From assembly GCA_946803715.1 (NCBI GenBank), contig CAMPET010000021.1:219787-283786 (forward strand): DNA of 64,000 nucleotides. Direction: 5' to 3'. The position numbers and the translations under genes were made by a program. This DNA comes from Beroe ovata. Lineage: Eukaryota > Ctenophora > Nuda > Beroida > Beroidae. Position 1 is the first letter of the stretch; each line of letters opens with the position of its first letter. Under the pieces are notes generated by a model. It saw nothing but the letters and a program-made list of their open reading frames with translations, was not told the DNA's origin and did no database searches. Below, one piece after another: positions 1 through 12,190 of the stretch.

Positions 1-399
1 TGTGTGTGTGTGTCATCCTACTAGACATGTTTAACTTAACACACACATTCATATTATATAGGATACATAACTCATCCACCAGCGTCTTAAGATAGTATTA
101 TCTTGGCTTCCAACTTTACTCAGTAGTAATATATAGGTAGTTTTAAAATTTCATAACTTACAAGGAAATTACTTATAACTTTACAACTCCAATTCTTCGT
201 ATCATAAACGTAGTAAAGCTCCCCGCCTGATAAAGCACTGAAGCATGCATTGTTAGGTCGTCCCGGGGCATTATTTTTGGGCAGCTTTTATTCCCCTTCT
301 TTTTCAAGAAGATATTTTGAATGAAGTCTGCAACAACAAATTTGATTTGCTACTTTCAATAACTCTCCCTGACTGATCTTTGAACTCGCAGATGTAAAC
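1..399. other. Upstream non-coding stretch before the serpin
   Basis: This AT-rich stretch begins with the end of a TG microsatellite (1-12). I see no coding exon in it. It probably holds the promoter of the serpin that starts at 400. An acceptor-like CGCAG ends eight bases before that start codon. Confidence 0.5.
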
Positions 400-3300
400 A
401 TGATCTGGCTACTCTCAATTCTACAGTTTACAGCAGTTATCCTTTCCACTCTCGCCAGAAAGTTGCCGAATCACCAGGGAAAAAGTAACATCGACTACGG
501 AAACGCAGGTGAATCTTGTGTAGCTCTTTGATATAACTGTAACCAATGAGAGTCGTGTAACGGCCCTGGCGTTACTCTTGTTTACTTTTCGTTATATGTC
601 GTGTTCATATGTCGTTATATCTTTCCTTATCTCACTACAATAACTTGATAACGTGTATTTGAAAATACACATAAGACCCGCATGCAATTGCTGTGCCATA
701 TCAAGCTGTCCGATACTGCCTCGTGATACTGGTTGTTATGTGACAAACTTAAGTACCTACACCTATGTGTCACCTATGTCTCCGCATTTATTCCAGTAAT
801 TTAGTGCATTGCCATCATATCTGCAAGGATCATTATCATTACAGTTATTTTTAGTTGTATGCTCTCTGGAATATACCTTACATGAGGGCAGAGGGGAATA
901 TCATTAAAAGTAAATGAGACAAATTTTATCTTTGACAAAATGCTTGTGTTTGACAAAATGCAGGTGTCGACCAATCCAGAACCACACATAGCCCATCGAA
1001 ATCTTCCCTAAACACAGACTATCAGTATGAGAACCAAAATATCAGATCGGGAAGTACGTTAGGACGAGTACTGTGTAGGAAGAAGTCAGCTCGTCACAGT
1101 TTACTCCACGCAATGTGGACAACACATGCAATGATCCAAATGATTAGCTTCTCTAACCTCCCCCTCTTTCCCCCTCACGCAGAGTCTGAGGCAAGGTATA
1201 TCAACGAGTTCTGTAATCAGTGCTGTGCCACCTACTCTCACGGCAATGAGAAATGCGGCCTCGCCCTCAACTCCCACAAATTCGCCTTCGAGCTCATGAG
1301 GAGCCTCACCAAATACTCCGCCATCCCCGACAACATCGTTACATCGCCCTTCAGGTTAGTTCTTCTGTCCTTGCCCCCACTAGGGTTATTGACAGAATGG
1401 GGTTTGTGTGGAATGGGTTATCGGGACTAGGGGGGTCCTAGTCAACGTGCAAACCAGGTCATATTGTGTCATGATTTATGCATCTATGCGAAACTTGTCC
1501 TCATCTGCATATCCGCTACTGATTCCATATGATTATGTTTCCAGGAAATCTCCATATCTCATTCTCCACCCAGAATTCCATAATATAATGTTTCACATTC
1601 TTCAATATCATTGTTATAGGCATATAATGAAACAGTTAAACATTCAATTTTCGACAGCGTAACATTAGAATGCATGGAATTCGGATCAATAATATTATCA
1701 ATAGACCAACTGCTACTAGTGTAACAGCTCATTCAGGCAATTGATTCAATGGAAAGAGGTTATGAATTCCGACAATTTGCAGCGTTATCAGTCACAAATG
1801 ATTCTGCTCAGAATTTATGCTGTGCACGATTATGGCACTTTCAATCACTCTATATCGGTTCATTTAGAACATGCCACTAGAACATGACCTTGAACAAGGA
1901 ACACGTCTTATGTCCAGTCTCCCTTGAACATGCTGTATGCCCGCCAACTTCCAATTTCCACATAATATAGGCAGTACTAGGATGAGCTACTCAGATCAGA
2001 AACTCGTCAAAAATTTTTTATCCTATTTTCATGCAAATACTACGCATTCCCCAGTATTTTTGGACGCTGAGTCGAATTTTGGCCCTATCTCGCCAGTCGC
2101 TGAGCTGTTTGTCAGATGACTTCTATAACCAACATCTTTTAGAATAGCTTCGTGCGGTTTTGGTATCGGTGTCAGTGTATCTCATTGGTTTCTTGCGTTT
2201 TCGTTATGTTTGAAATAAGAAATGAGCTTGTCGGAGTGTACGCTGTACAGGCTACTACTTATTGCACATGCAACCAACTGGACTTCCAATTTCCATAGCC
2301 AAGATGCACAAAAAAGTGGGAATGCTAAATTATAATTGAGTAACTTGGATAATGGATATATGTCAATTCACAAATCTCACCCTCCCCACTCCCCCTCATT
2401 ACAGTGTCATGAACATTCTCCTGCTTCTCTCTCTGGGATCATCTGGAGAGACCCAGTACCAGATTAGGCAAGCGCTCCAGTTTCCACTCTACTTCCAACC
2501 ACTCCACGATCACCTGCTCATGAAGTGTGCTCTCATGCGGTATGACGGAGTGTCGCTTAGAGCATCAAACGCGTGAGTTTATATGCGTGGTACGTCACGC
2601 GTGATTGCACCAGTCGACGCGTGACCGCCATCAGAACTTCACCATACCTGTCTTTCGTGATCCAGGAGTGTGTCATCATGTACTAACTGTCATCCCTTCA
2701 CCAGGGTATTCTTCGAGACTGATAAAGCAACAAGCGACAAATCCTTTGTCGAGTTGGCGTCACACTACTACAACGTGAACGTGAGAGGCGTCACATTTGC
2801 CTCGAATCCGTCTCAGGCATGGTTATCGGTAGGAGATTTCATCAAGGAGAGCAGCAATGGATTCCTGGACACATCCCAGTGGCTCGATGCATTTGCTGCT
2901 GAGCTCGTCTTCGTTAACACAGTGTACTTCAACGGTACGTGGAGTTTCAAGGTACCGAGCGACGGAAACAAGCAGATGACATTTTACCGAGACTTCAGGT
3001 TAGTTTTTAGCTGGTTCATTCTGACTGCTTTCCCGAAATCCGAACTTTCGTTATCTATGCGAGACTCATTCATTTATATTGAGTCAGATGAAAATGAATA
3101 TTATGTGGTGAATCATAACCCCCTAGGGAGGTTATGATTCATCAGATATTATTCATTTTCTTCCGACTCATTCCGCTCATTCACATATCTTGATATTGAT
3201 AAGATTGATGAATCTCTGAATGCCCTGAATAGAACACCCGCCTGATTATAGATTATGTAATTCAGAAATTCCTCCAGGAGCGGAGGCAGTGTGGGGATGG

Positions 3301-4579
3301 TGGAAGCGTTCGAAGTCACGGGCTTGTTCAGAACGGGTGTCATTATGGATCGCAGACAGTATGGAGACAAGATAAGAGTGGTGGAGCTGCCCTACTCTGA
3401 CGACCAATTCTCCATGTACATCTTCAAATCGGGTGATTATCAGATGTCATTATTGATTGTTACTCGATAGATTTCGACTCTGGGATTTATTCCCTGGGAA
3501 GTTATTCACTCGAACGCTACACACAGTGCCAATTCTCCGTACACCGTGTTAAGTTCTCGGTAAGAATAGGTGTTACAAAATATTATGCAACGAAAGTCGG
3601 ATTTTGTAACATCCAACGAGAAGCTAGACTAGATTGAGGCAGACCTAAGACTATTTAATTCATCCAGAGAATAGGATTCTAGCTAATTATTATGACAAGT
3701 CCCCTACTAGGCTTCTCACTTTCAGTAAAAGTGGTCTAGGGCTACTCTCGATATAGACACCTAAAATGTGAACTGATTGTACCCACCTATGATATCGCAA
3801 TCAATCTCATTGCTCATCCTGCACAACCCCTCAGAGGAGGGCCGACTGTCGATGAACTTCATGGAAGAGATCATCAAAGGCATGACAATTTCTGAGATAA
3901 GAGAGAACATGATGGCAACAAACATGGTTACCCTTACCATACCAAAGTTCTCCATCACATACCAGGTAAATTTACCGTCCCTGCTTTAGACTTCCATTCA
4001 AAGAACATTCCTGCTCCCTCTCAAGAATCACACTCCGCGACCCGCGTGGCAAATGGTAAAATCTGCAACCCCGCAGTCTCACACCATTTTCTGTATCAAC
4101 CGAAGTTTTCTCTCAATAGATACTCCCAAACCCCAGGCAGACATTTCCGAGGCCCTCATGAACATGGGTATAAAGCGGCTGTTCTCCAAATCTATTGATA
4201 AACCAGCAGAACTTGAGAATATGTTCAGTAAATCTAATGTGGCTGCTGATAGACTGCTTCATACCGCAAAGGTTCGATATCACTATCACTTTCATCCTTG
4301 ATCTTCTTTATCACATACTCTCGTTTTATAGTTATAGCAACTCTTGTGATTCTATCAATTTTCCCGTATGTTGTTTGACGAAACTCACAGCAACCATATA
4401 TCCAGATCCAAGTTACCGAAGCTGGTACCGAAGCGGCCGCCGCATCTGTTGCCGTCATCTCCCGTTCATCCTTCATACCTGTCAAGATAACCTTCTCACA
4501 TCCCTTCGTGTTTGTGATCTACGATAGCTGCAACAACCTCATCATGTTCCAAGGACGTGTGGTCGACCCTACGCGTTGA
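400..4579 (+). CDS. Secreted serpin with inhibitory-type reactive loop
   Basis: Eight exons join in phase: 400-508, 1183-1354, 2405-2572, 2705-2998, 3278-3432, 3835-3965, 4137-4271 and 4406-4579, giving about 445 residues, near the usual serpin size plus a leader. Exon 1 encodes a hydrophobic signal peptide (MIWLLSILQFTAVILSTLA). Family landmarks follow: SPFSVMNILLLLSLG (helix B), VFVNTVYFNGTWSFKV (strand 3A), ELPYSDDQFSMYIF and the C-terminal FSHPFVFVIYD...FQGRVVDP. The hinge near residues 393-402 reads EAGTEAAAAS, which matches the consensus of serpins that trap proteases, with Thr at P14 and small residues at P12-P9. Arg408 lies at about P1 or P2, so a trypsin-like target is possible. Introns 1 (673 bases) and 2 (1050 bases) hold nothing I can name, and intron 4 holds a long inverted repeat. 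I infer an extracellular protease inhibitor; the target is unknown. The fold assignment is firm, the exact exon edges less so. Confidence 0.9.
3081..3169. repeat. Long imperfect inverted repeat in serpin intron 4
   Basis: Arms of about 40 bases pair around the centre CCCCCTAGGGAGG. The inner arms TGAATCATAACC and GGTTATGATTCA are perfect, and the outer arms (GAGTCAGATGAAAATGAAT against ATTCATTTTCTTCCGACTC) differ by a few bases. It lies wholly inside an intron and could be a small MITE or an extruding hairpin. Confidence 0.85.
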
Positions 4580-7500
4580 GAGGGTCACGCGTTGCATCTC
4601 ACGCGTGTGTCAGCTGGGTTGCCGTCCAATCATATCGCGTGACGCAGACGAGTGAACGAGAGAGAGAGAGTTGGATACGAGGACGTCGCGTTATTGACTC
4701 GTGGCCATCGCGCAATGGTCACATGAGATCCATGACTTCAGTAAACAAGAGAAAAGCAAAACTAAGTTGAATTGCGTGATCGTCCAGACTAGAAGTAGGT
4801 AGATGAACTGAATACTCACGATGCTCTATTGCTTTAAGACAGTGACACGTGGAGCTTCTTTGAACATGAAATCTGATGAGTTTGGTTATATTTCACTTTG
4901 AGGTGTTATAAGCCTCAATAATTCAAATGATAATTGTGATGGGTTGCTGTACTGTTTTTAGTACGGACAATAGCCTACTCGCGAACAATCTATTATCCTG
5001 GTGTGTGTGTCGTACGGTGTTTGACTGTTCGTCGCACAAAAGCCAGGATCAATGACTTGAAATCAAATTCCCGTTTTACATTTTATCATTTCATTTTTCC
5101 ATTATTTTGAATTTATTTCGTGATTATACCACTTGTTTGGTAACGAAAACAGTGCCCGGTATAATCATTGAAACTGTAAAGACTGTAATTAATTTCAAGT
5201 TGCTCGGCAAGTTGGAATGTTAGATACCATTCTGTCGAACCATTATATGGTTTTCAATGGCATTAGTCATTTCACCGCGATTAAATTCAATATTGGGTGT
5301 GAATATTCCGGAAGTTTAAGTTTTGGTTTCAAAGGTAATGAGGATAACTTTCTGTTTTCAACTTCTGTAAATAACAATTAGGATTAGTTCTAAATTTCTA
5401 AACCTTGTTTTGAGATAATTATTTACTCGCGCTTTTCTTTAAGTCCATCGATCATCTAAACAGCAATAATTTGCCTCTAGGGACCCTTCTGAGAATCTGA
5501 TCCTTTCTGCTTCTAAGTAACTTTTCGTTTCTAGTAACTTTTTGTCTTTTTCTTTTCCAACCTTATCAAGAACATTTTCTATTTTCAGTCTTTGTCTGGC
5601 TAAGAGTAAGTCAAATAGGTTTCTGTTAGATTTTTTTGTAGATAATCTTTGAAATTTTTTAAATTTATTGTGGTGTGAGAGCACTTATTTGAACTCAAAA
5701 TGTTTTTGATTGATTGCTTTCAAAATATTTGTATCATTCAAATGATTCCAGCATTTTTCTGAGCAATTCTGAGAAAGAATGTTGCTTTTACAAAGTTTTT
5801 CACTAAATATTATTTATTTTCAAGGCATAGTGATAACTTCTAATGAAAAGTAGGGACATATTTCGGTTTTTACTACCTTATTGCGAATGCGCGTCGCTAG
5901 TGACTGGCTGCCAAGTGATGTTATCAGCACGTGCACTTTCCTTTTCTTCCACGTGCAAAGGTAAGCAGTGTTTGGTTTGCATAGTGCAGTCACCTGCCTA
6001 CCTGCTGCAGCTGTACGACACAGCAAAACACGGAGAAGGTGTTTAAATGTCTAAAGAATTTGTCAGCTTAGTAACTACTAGGGGGTTCAATGTTACACCG
6101 GGTATAACACCCCCGAGCTCTCTCCTCCATACGGCGCGGCATCACTCAGATCTCAAGCTTCCTTGATGCAGGGTCTCCCTCACAAATAGTTTCCTTCAGC
6201 TCGAGTGTGTGTGTGTGTGCCCTCGGATCATACAGAATACACTCCCTCGCAAGCCATACAGAGCTCTATATTGTATCTCGCAAACTCGCACACACACGCC
6301 AATGTTAATCACAATTTTAACAAATTGTAGGGGGCATGTTCATTGCTCTTATGAGCGCTAGTTTTGCCAGCATAATCAAAGGTCGTCTGGCTGACGATAA
6401 CAGCCGTACAAAGGAGGCAATGAGGCAGTGACTATGATTCTTCTATAATCTACTGAGCTCTGCTCCAACACTTGAATCAAGTATGGTAATCACGAGTACG
6501 GAAACTTTCACTTTGTGGCCAAGTAATTGTCGTGGAATTTTGGCAATGGCATGACATGCTTCCTTTTGAAATTGAAACCCTCTTCAAAAGGTTGTTACCG
6601 TAGTCTGTAGGACTCTTGTTGAATCCTGTCAAAAGTTTACGCGAATTCTAGGAAATTCGAGTTAAAACAGTGATTATTCGGGAAAATTATATATATAGTT
6701 CGCTCTTATCCACGTGCGAGAGAACCTTGTACCAGTGCACTGCAATGTGTAACTACGATGTTACAGGGAATCCAATTCGGTGTATGCAGCTTGGTGTGGC
6801 AAGGGTAATCCTACTACAACTGTAGCAATGTTGGTGCGATGCTCGCGCCAACATAGCTTGCAATTCAGCACAGCGACATGTTGTCCATTGGTGTCTGAAA
6901 ACTTGGACAGTGGGACTTTCGCCAAGCCAATTTTGTCTGATGATGCTAGTCAAGTCCGAAGTTATGGGCCTGGGGCGAGATGCATCTAGATGCAATTTTG
7001 TAGACATACTGCAAATACACGGTATTTCAAAAAAATGACGACTCATTCATATATGATCAGCCGCAAAAAGGTGAAAGTTTATATATCTGCATCTCCTGTT
7101 CAGACTTCCGGATAAAATTTGGATGTGTAATAGCGTACTACTGTACAAGGTTTATTATCGGCCGAGGGACTTTTTGCAAAAGAGTCTTTGACCCGGTGCC
7201 GAAATTAATGTGGCGCTTTTCCATCTGTCGGTAGTTTTGCTATGGCCAGATCACGATGCTTGCCAGGCTCTATGCTATACCTCCGAAATCTCAAATCAAC
7301 ATCCAGAAACCATAAACAGAAGCTGCGACATGTATGAATCATTTAACTTTTTGACACATCCACCTGCGCCCTACAGTTTGTTAATATCCAATGTTGGTCT
7401 GGTGACCTACTGTTAGACATACCCAGCGGCAATCGAGAAGCTCGTAACGAAGAAGTGAAAGCCATTGATAACTGCGGTAAAATATCATAAATATTACAAA

Positions 7501-7752
7501 TCTTATGAAATGATAGTTCAAAAAACAATTGGGAACGTGCCCGCGAACGTTCAAGTTCACATTTCCTAAAATCCAGAAGAAGCAGAATAAAAACGTACGT
7601 TTTAGAATGCTTGTAGTTACTGTAAATATTGTCGCGCGCTACTCCAATTACCGGTGAATAAATTCGGCAAGGGGCTGTCGACAACAATTTTAGGATCACT
7701 GCAATTCCTAATGACAAATACAAGTACGAATGGTCATTCCCATCAAATTTCT
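4580..7752. other. Intergenic stretch with no supported gene
   Basis: Between the serpin stop and the NKRF-like stop I find only short unsupported ORFs. The stretch holds a CG-rich patch with repeated CACGCG words (4570-4690), a short TG run near 6207-6220, and a degraded copy of a mariner-type repeat at 7021-7160. A Lys-rich minus-strand ORF at 5439-5684 could be part of an old retroelement but has no recognisable domain. Confidence 0.55.
7021..7160 (+). repeat. Degraded relative of the 52.3-kb mariner-type MITE
   Basis: TCAAAAAAATGAC, AAAAGGTGA and TGTTCAGACTTCCGGATAAAA with ATGTGTAATAG occur in the same order as in the MITE at 52327-52891 (TCAAAAAAAAGGTGAC, then TGTTCAGAGTTTCTGGATAA). No intact terminal repeats were found here, so this copy is truncated or old. 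Confidence 0.6.
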
Positions 7753-9660
7753 TCAAGCGTTACATTCCTCAAGAAATTCAGTAGCAGCCGATACCAGGCT
7801 TTCTTCATCCGATATCACATCCTCATCGACTACTGAGGATTGTATTTTCTCCGTTATCGTACCGACTGATGCGAATATCTTCTTCCAAATAACAACAACA
7901 CTGTGCTCAGGATAATATGAGTTTTGCAGCGAATATCCTTTAGATTTAACGAGAATTTCCTCTGATTCGGTTCGAGAAATATCGTTAAATAGCAACTTCC
8001 ATGCATCGCAATTAGATTTAAAGTTCAACAAAACTTCATCAAGATGAATTACATCATGGATTGAATTACTTGAAGTGTTATTAGAGTTGTATCCCAGACA
8101 GCCCGCACCCAAATAACCGAAAAAAAGCTCGCGAGGCTCCAGACATCCTTGCCGCCATCTACCAAGCCCAGTTCCTGGAGTCCAGCCAAGTTTTTGAAGC
8201 ATCCTATATCCTATGTTGTCAGTTCCCAAACCACTATGACATTTAGATAACAACGAAACTGTAACGAGTTCAGTTTTCGAGACTGTCCAAACATGCTCTG
8301 GATCAGTCAGTTTTTGCAAGACTTGATTCCAGTCATGATTGTTCATTTTTGACGTTCCTCTTGTTCTCAAGAAATTAACAGCGTTCCTGACGCAGTTATC
8401 CTTAGCATCAAGGAATGAGTGTCCATGACCCAGTGACATCCAAAATGCCTTCTTAGAGCGGTTGTTTGTCATACTTAGCTTCACGGTTAGACGAGAGGTA
8501 GGTCCCGCATTTGATTGTTCCAGTGTGTATCTGAATGCAAAATCACAACAAAGCGCCGATTTCTCCAACATGAATTGAGGACTGTCTTTCCAACCTTTAC
8601 CAAGGAACTTGAAACCTTTGAAGCAAGCTTTGAAACTCTTTATAACTTCAGGGTTGATGCAGTTTTTATCGTATGGAAACTGACCGCCGGTCATTTGTTC
8701 CTCTTGATTGCAATCTATATCACATTTCGGGGTTTCCACAACTTTATTAACCTCGGCCTGATTAGTGGACTCCGCACCAGGGCGAGATGTGGTATCAGAA
8801 CCCGTAGGTGCCCGCAGATGCGCGTAGATATTCGAGGAAGAGTTGGAAGAGGAGGCTTGTTGCGAGGGAGATGGTTTCTGTAGTTCAGTCGGTACCATAA
8901 CTGGGACGTTGCCTTTCCTGTTCCTCTGTTTCCTGAACAGCATTGTGTCCATTGACGGAACACGGGCAGCAAGACTAGCCATGGGCCTATCCAACAAGTT
9001 GTGATACGTTGAGTTTACTTTCCAAAACCATTTCTCATTTTCAACTTTCTTGTGAGTTAATCTACAAATGTCAGCAGTGGTATTGATATCGTTGAACGAC
9101 CGCTCTGACAAGTCTTGAATACCGAGTTGAAGCTTCATCATAAATGGATTCATCAGAAAATCTCGGAGAACCTCTGCCACTTTAACACGAACAATTTGGA
9201 AACTCTCGTCTGACGAAGCCGTCGCACTGACTCCAGCAGTGAGTTGTTGTTGTGGTACTCTCATGGTGGCTTCATCTGGCACTTGTTCCGCCGCCACCAC
9301 ACCAAATCCCTTGTGATGAATCAGGTAGATGAGACTATTGTTTATACTCGCTGTTCGTGCCTCGTTCTCAGTCCCTGCTATTCCATCACTGATCCATGTG
9401 CCGTTAATCTCATACCTCACCCTTGCAGGATGGCCTTTGCTCAGCGTGATGGACCGGGGTTTCAACTTGCATATTCGTGTTATGTTGTTCATAACGTTAC
9501 CCAGACTCATTTCCATTGAGTATATGCCACGGAAATTTGCAATACCGAGAGAGTGTAGGTTCACGTGAGGATTGACCAGAGATGGATCAAATGCTTCTGA
9601 TGAGGTCCAAACTCCCGACTTTTTAGTCTTGAGTCCAGGATGAGGACGATTGTGATTCAT
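7753..9660 (-). CDS. NKRF: NKRF-like dsRBD/G-patch/R3H RNA-binding protein
   Basis: One uninterrupted 635-residue frame. Its domain order is that of NF-kappa-B-repressing factor: a dsRNA-binding-like region near residues 57-115, a Ser/Gln-rich linker (about 260-280), a second dsRBD-like region (about 333-433, ending in GHSFLDAKDNCVRNAVNFL), a G-patch (about 477-522, IGYRMLQKLGWTPGTGLG...GYLGAGCLGYN) and an R3H-like end (about 527-595). In vertebrates NKRF is a nucleolar partner that recruits XRN2 and DHX15 in pre-rRNA processing and also represses some NF-kappa-B promoters; the G-patch is what activates the DEAH helicase. I infer the rRNA role here. The start is the first Met, three bases after CTATGCAAG. 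Three shorter antisense frames inside it are shadows. It could instead be a CDKN2AIP-like paralogue, but the G-patch plus R3H order argues for NKRF. Confidence 0.85.
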   Translation of the reverse strand: MNHNRPHPGLKTKKSGVWTSSEAFDPSLVNPHVNLHSLGIANFRGIYSMEMSLGNVMNNITRICKLKPRSITLSKGHPARVRYEINGTWISDGIAGTENEARTASINNSLIYLIHHKGFGVVAAEQVPDEATMRVPQQQLTAGVSATASSDESFQIVRVKVAEVLRDFLMNPFMMKLQLGIQDLSERSFNDINTTADICRLTHKKVENEKWFWKVNSTYHNLLDRPMASLAARVPSMDTMLFRKQRNRKGNVPVMVPTELQKPSPSQQASSSNSSSNIYAHLRAPTGSDTTSRPGAESTNQAEVNKVVETPKCDIDCNQEEQMTGGQFPYDKNCINPEVIKSFKACFKGFKFLGKGWKDSPQFMLEKSALCCDFAFRYTLEQSNAGPTSRLTVKLSMTNNRSKKAFWMSLGHGHSFLDAKDNCVRNAVNFLRTRGTSKMNNHDWNQVLQKLTDPEHVWTVSKTELVTVSLLSKCHSGLGTDNIGYRMLQKLGWTPGTGLGRWRQGCLEPRELFFGYLGAGCLGYNSNNTSSNSIHDVIHLDEVLLNFKSNCDAWKLLFNDISRTESEEILVKSKGYSLQNSYYPEHSVVVIWKKIFASVGTITEKIQSSVVDEDVISDEESLVSAATEFLEECNA

Positions 9661-9957
9661 TTCCTTGCATAGATTGCACAGTTAATCATATTGTAGAGAA
9701 ATTACTAAATTATATTCATCATTCGAATGCATATTCATTATTCATCATTCGAATGCCTTCAATACATAGGGAATTTGACAATGCAAATCAATATACGAGA
9801 CTGGGAAATGAATAAATTAACTCATTACACAATTCAACTCCATCACTTATCAAATTTTCCGATTTTCTAAGAAAATTCCTCTCAACATTCAAACACTAAA
9901 TTTCACTGTACTATTATATCAAGCGTATATATACACCGTTTATATATAGGTACCGTA

Positions 9958-11433
9958 TCAAGATGGTGGTTCAAAACAGAATGGCACAGGCTCACTATCC
10001 CTGGTAATACACATCACCTTGAACCTATCACCCATCTCCTCAGGGCTACACAGGAAGTTATGAGAGTGAATGACACTATCTTGCCGCTCCTCTGGTACCT
10101 GAGAATACAGCTGTCGGAACCGTTCCCCAATACCCATTTGGGTTAAGAAACTGCTCTGAGTTATGGGCCCGTGAGCGACCACGCCCTCTACCTCTCCCAC
10201 AGCTTTCTTGAGCTGTCTAAAGTTGACATCTGCCGTCAAATCGCACAGTCCGATATCTTGTAACGGGTTGACTTGTTGGTGATCTTTGAATGCCCGAAAT
10301 GTGAGCTCAGTACTGATTTGATCCTCGCCATAGTCTATGATAAGAGCGGCGCCCCCAGTTTCTCGTATTCTGTTAGCCAGTGTTTGAACAACCCTATCTG
10401 CTTGTGGAGACCGCTCAACTTGGGTTCCAGGGGGCAACGCAGAGAGTTCCTCGTCTCGATCCAGCGCGTTACTCCGCCCTGTTTTATACGTAGTGTAACA
10501 AAGTTCATCCCTCCCTTCCATCACGTCCACCATGACCTCAACCCAGCCCATAGTCTCGGTTTTCTGGTACTGATGGATGTTCAGAGCGTCCAGGAACTCG
10601 TTCAGAATGTACACTGCCGGCCGGTTATTCGGTACATGCTCTAACATGGAGTACCACTTGAACCTGGCTTTGTGAAGGCCCACTCTGCTCAGATAGTTTT
10701 GGTTAGAGAAAATCTGTTCGGGTGTGGTTCTATCACGGACGTTCCCACACAGCAGTTCCTCCTGCTCGGCAATGAACTGTTCACTGATCTCAACTAAACT
10801 CCCTGATAGTTTAGGGGGCTTCCCGAAGAATGCTGGTCCGATAATTCCAACCGTATCGATAATGTCGCGCATGAGTGTTCCTTTCCCGGGACCCAGTTCG
10901 GTGAAGTGAACGCTCGGCTCTAGCTTGGCTCGTTGCCAATAGAGCAGTGACCACGCTGCAATCATTTCTCCGAATAGAGGCGTGATTTCAGGTGCGGTGA
11001 TAAAGTCTCCCTTATGTCCTATACGGGCAGCCTGCGAATGAAATATCATCAGAGAGAGAGAGAGAGTTTGAAATCCTTGTCATTCTAACGAGAAAATCAA
11101 TGTGATCAGTATGTTTTATTTCTCGAATCTATAAGTTCATTTCCTGTAGAAGTTCATTTCATGTAGAAGTTAATTCCTGTAGTACCCTTACCTGGGGATA
11201 GTAACCGTGTTTGGGGTCGGCTATAACATCCTGCATCATTTCTGCAACACTGATTGGTCCGGTTAATCTGATTCTCCGACAGAAATGTGACAGCATCGAC
11301 ATTTCGGCTATTATAATAGCCTGAACTATGGGGGATAGTGCAGTGGGGTAACAGTACCATAAACAATTTTCACTTTACATTATACGGTATTCAGGGGGTA
11401 TGCTATAAAGCGAACTGTCGCAGTTTGTCTCAT
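9958..11433 (-). CDS. NDUFAF7: NDUFAF7, mitochondrial protein-arginine methyltransferase
   Basis: Three exons: 11433-11386, 11320-11192 and 11031-9958, all phase 0, giving about 416 residues against 441 in human. Exon 2 carries RLTGPISVAEMMQDVIADPK and GYYPQ. Exon 3 carries GHKGDFITAPEITPLFGE and the SAM-binding motif ELGPGKGTLMRD from about residue 104, followed by NEFLDAL and IIDYGED typical of this family. In animals NDUFAF7 dimethylates NDUFS2 symmetrically during early complex I assembly in the matrix. Exon 1 (MRQTATVRFIAYPLNT) is short, basic and lacks acids, as expected for a mitochondrial presequence, but its donor (ACC then GTATAA) is my inference and the 65-base intron is small. The mL50 gene stops 151 bases upstream on the same strand. 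Exons 2 and 3 are secure. Confidence 0.88.
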
Positions 11434-11584
11434 CACGCATTTGATTACACGCAGCGTAAACAACAGATGAATAAATTAGTCAATAGATATTTTACAAAAA
11501 ACGCTCCTCAACTAAACAAGAAACAGTGGATAAGGTAAACCATCGTATACAATCAAGGGAGTTATTTGTTATGATGACACTTCA

Positions 11585-12190
11585 TCATGACTGATCAATA
11601 GGTTTCTTGATACTGTCCATCACAATCTTCACATTGAGGGGCAGTGATTGCGGTCTCAACTCTATGTATTTAGGGTGTTCCACTGGTGTCTGGAAATACT
11701 TCTCAACATCCCCAGCAGTCACAAGATACGCTAGCTGTGAACTGGGTATGTCTCGCTGCAACTCCTCTATAGCGCTACTCAGGAAACTGAACTTGGCGGC
11801 GAGAGTCGGGAAAGTGGCTTCTTGCCATGTTGTACAGCCTTCCAGATCTAGATATTCCTCTGCAAGAGGTCGAAGAACAGTTTCCAAACGTTCGGGAGAA
11901 GGTAACTCCTGTTCGTACCTAACAAATGTGGAGGGCTGAGAAAAAGGAAGCATTTGGGGGACAAAGACACGATCATGTGATTCGAAAGGACAGAAAGTAA
12001 TGACTCACCACTCTTCTGATCTATCCGTCACAATGAATGATTGTCCCTCTTCTTTACCCTTGCCCAGGAACGGTATTTTGGACATGATGGACATTGATCT
12101 TACACAAGTATATGGAGTTGGGAGTTTGGTGCGCGCCACTCGACAGCACGTGTTAAGGAGCTGCCGTCCGACCTGGTTTGATTTCATCAT
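11585..12190 (-). CDS. MRPL50: Mitochondrial large ribosomal subunit protein mL50
   Basis: Two exons, 12190-12032 and 11935-11585, give about 169 residues (human mL50 is 158). The second exon has the family's core: PSTFVRYEQELPSPERLETVLRP, WQEATFPTLAAKFSFL, then SSQLAYLVTAGDVEKYFQTP and the tail SLPLNVKIV, which align by eye with human YTPPEDLQSRLE..., DVLDFYNVP and NLPPNLKI. The first exon is basic (MMKSNQVGRQLLNTCCRVAR), consistent with mitochondrial import. The stronger-looking donor at GAGTG/GTGAGT would break the frame; only the weaker donor after the Ile codon (ATT/GTGACG) keeps phase 0, so that junction is uncertain. mL50 is a structural protein of the central protuberance side of the mitoribosome with no known catalytic role. 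Confidence 0.8.

Noticed and set aside
5439-5684. Lys-rich 81-codon minus-strand ORF
   Set aside because: It looks a little like the N-terminal part of a retroelement polyprotein, but no motif supports this and flanking frames are full of stops.
6753-7046. 97-codon minus-strand ORF next to the mariner-type fragment
   Set aside because: I looked for transposase motifs in all frames and found none; it overlaps degraded repeat sequence.
8515-8883. 122-codon plus-strand ORF inside the NKRF-like gene
   Set aside because: It is the antisense of a clearly coding frame, with no domain of its own.
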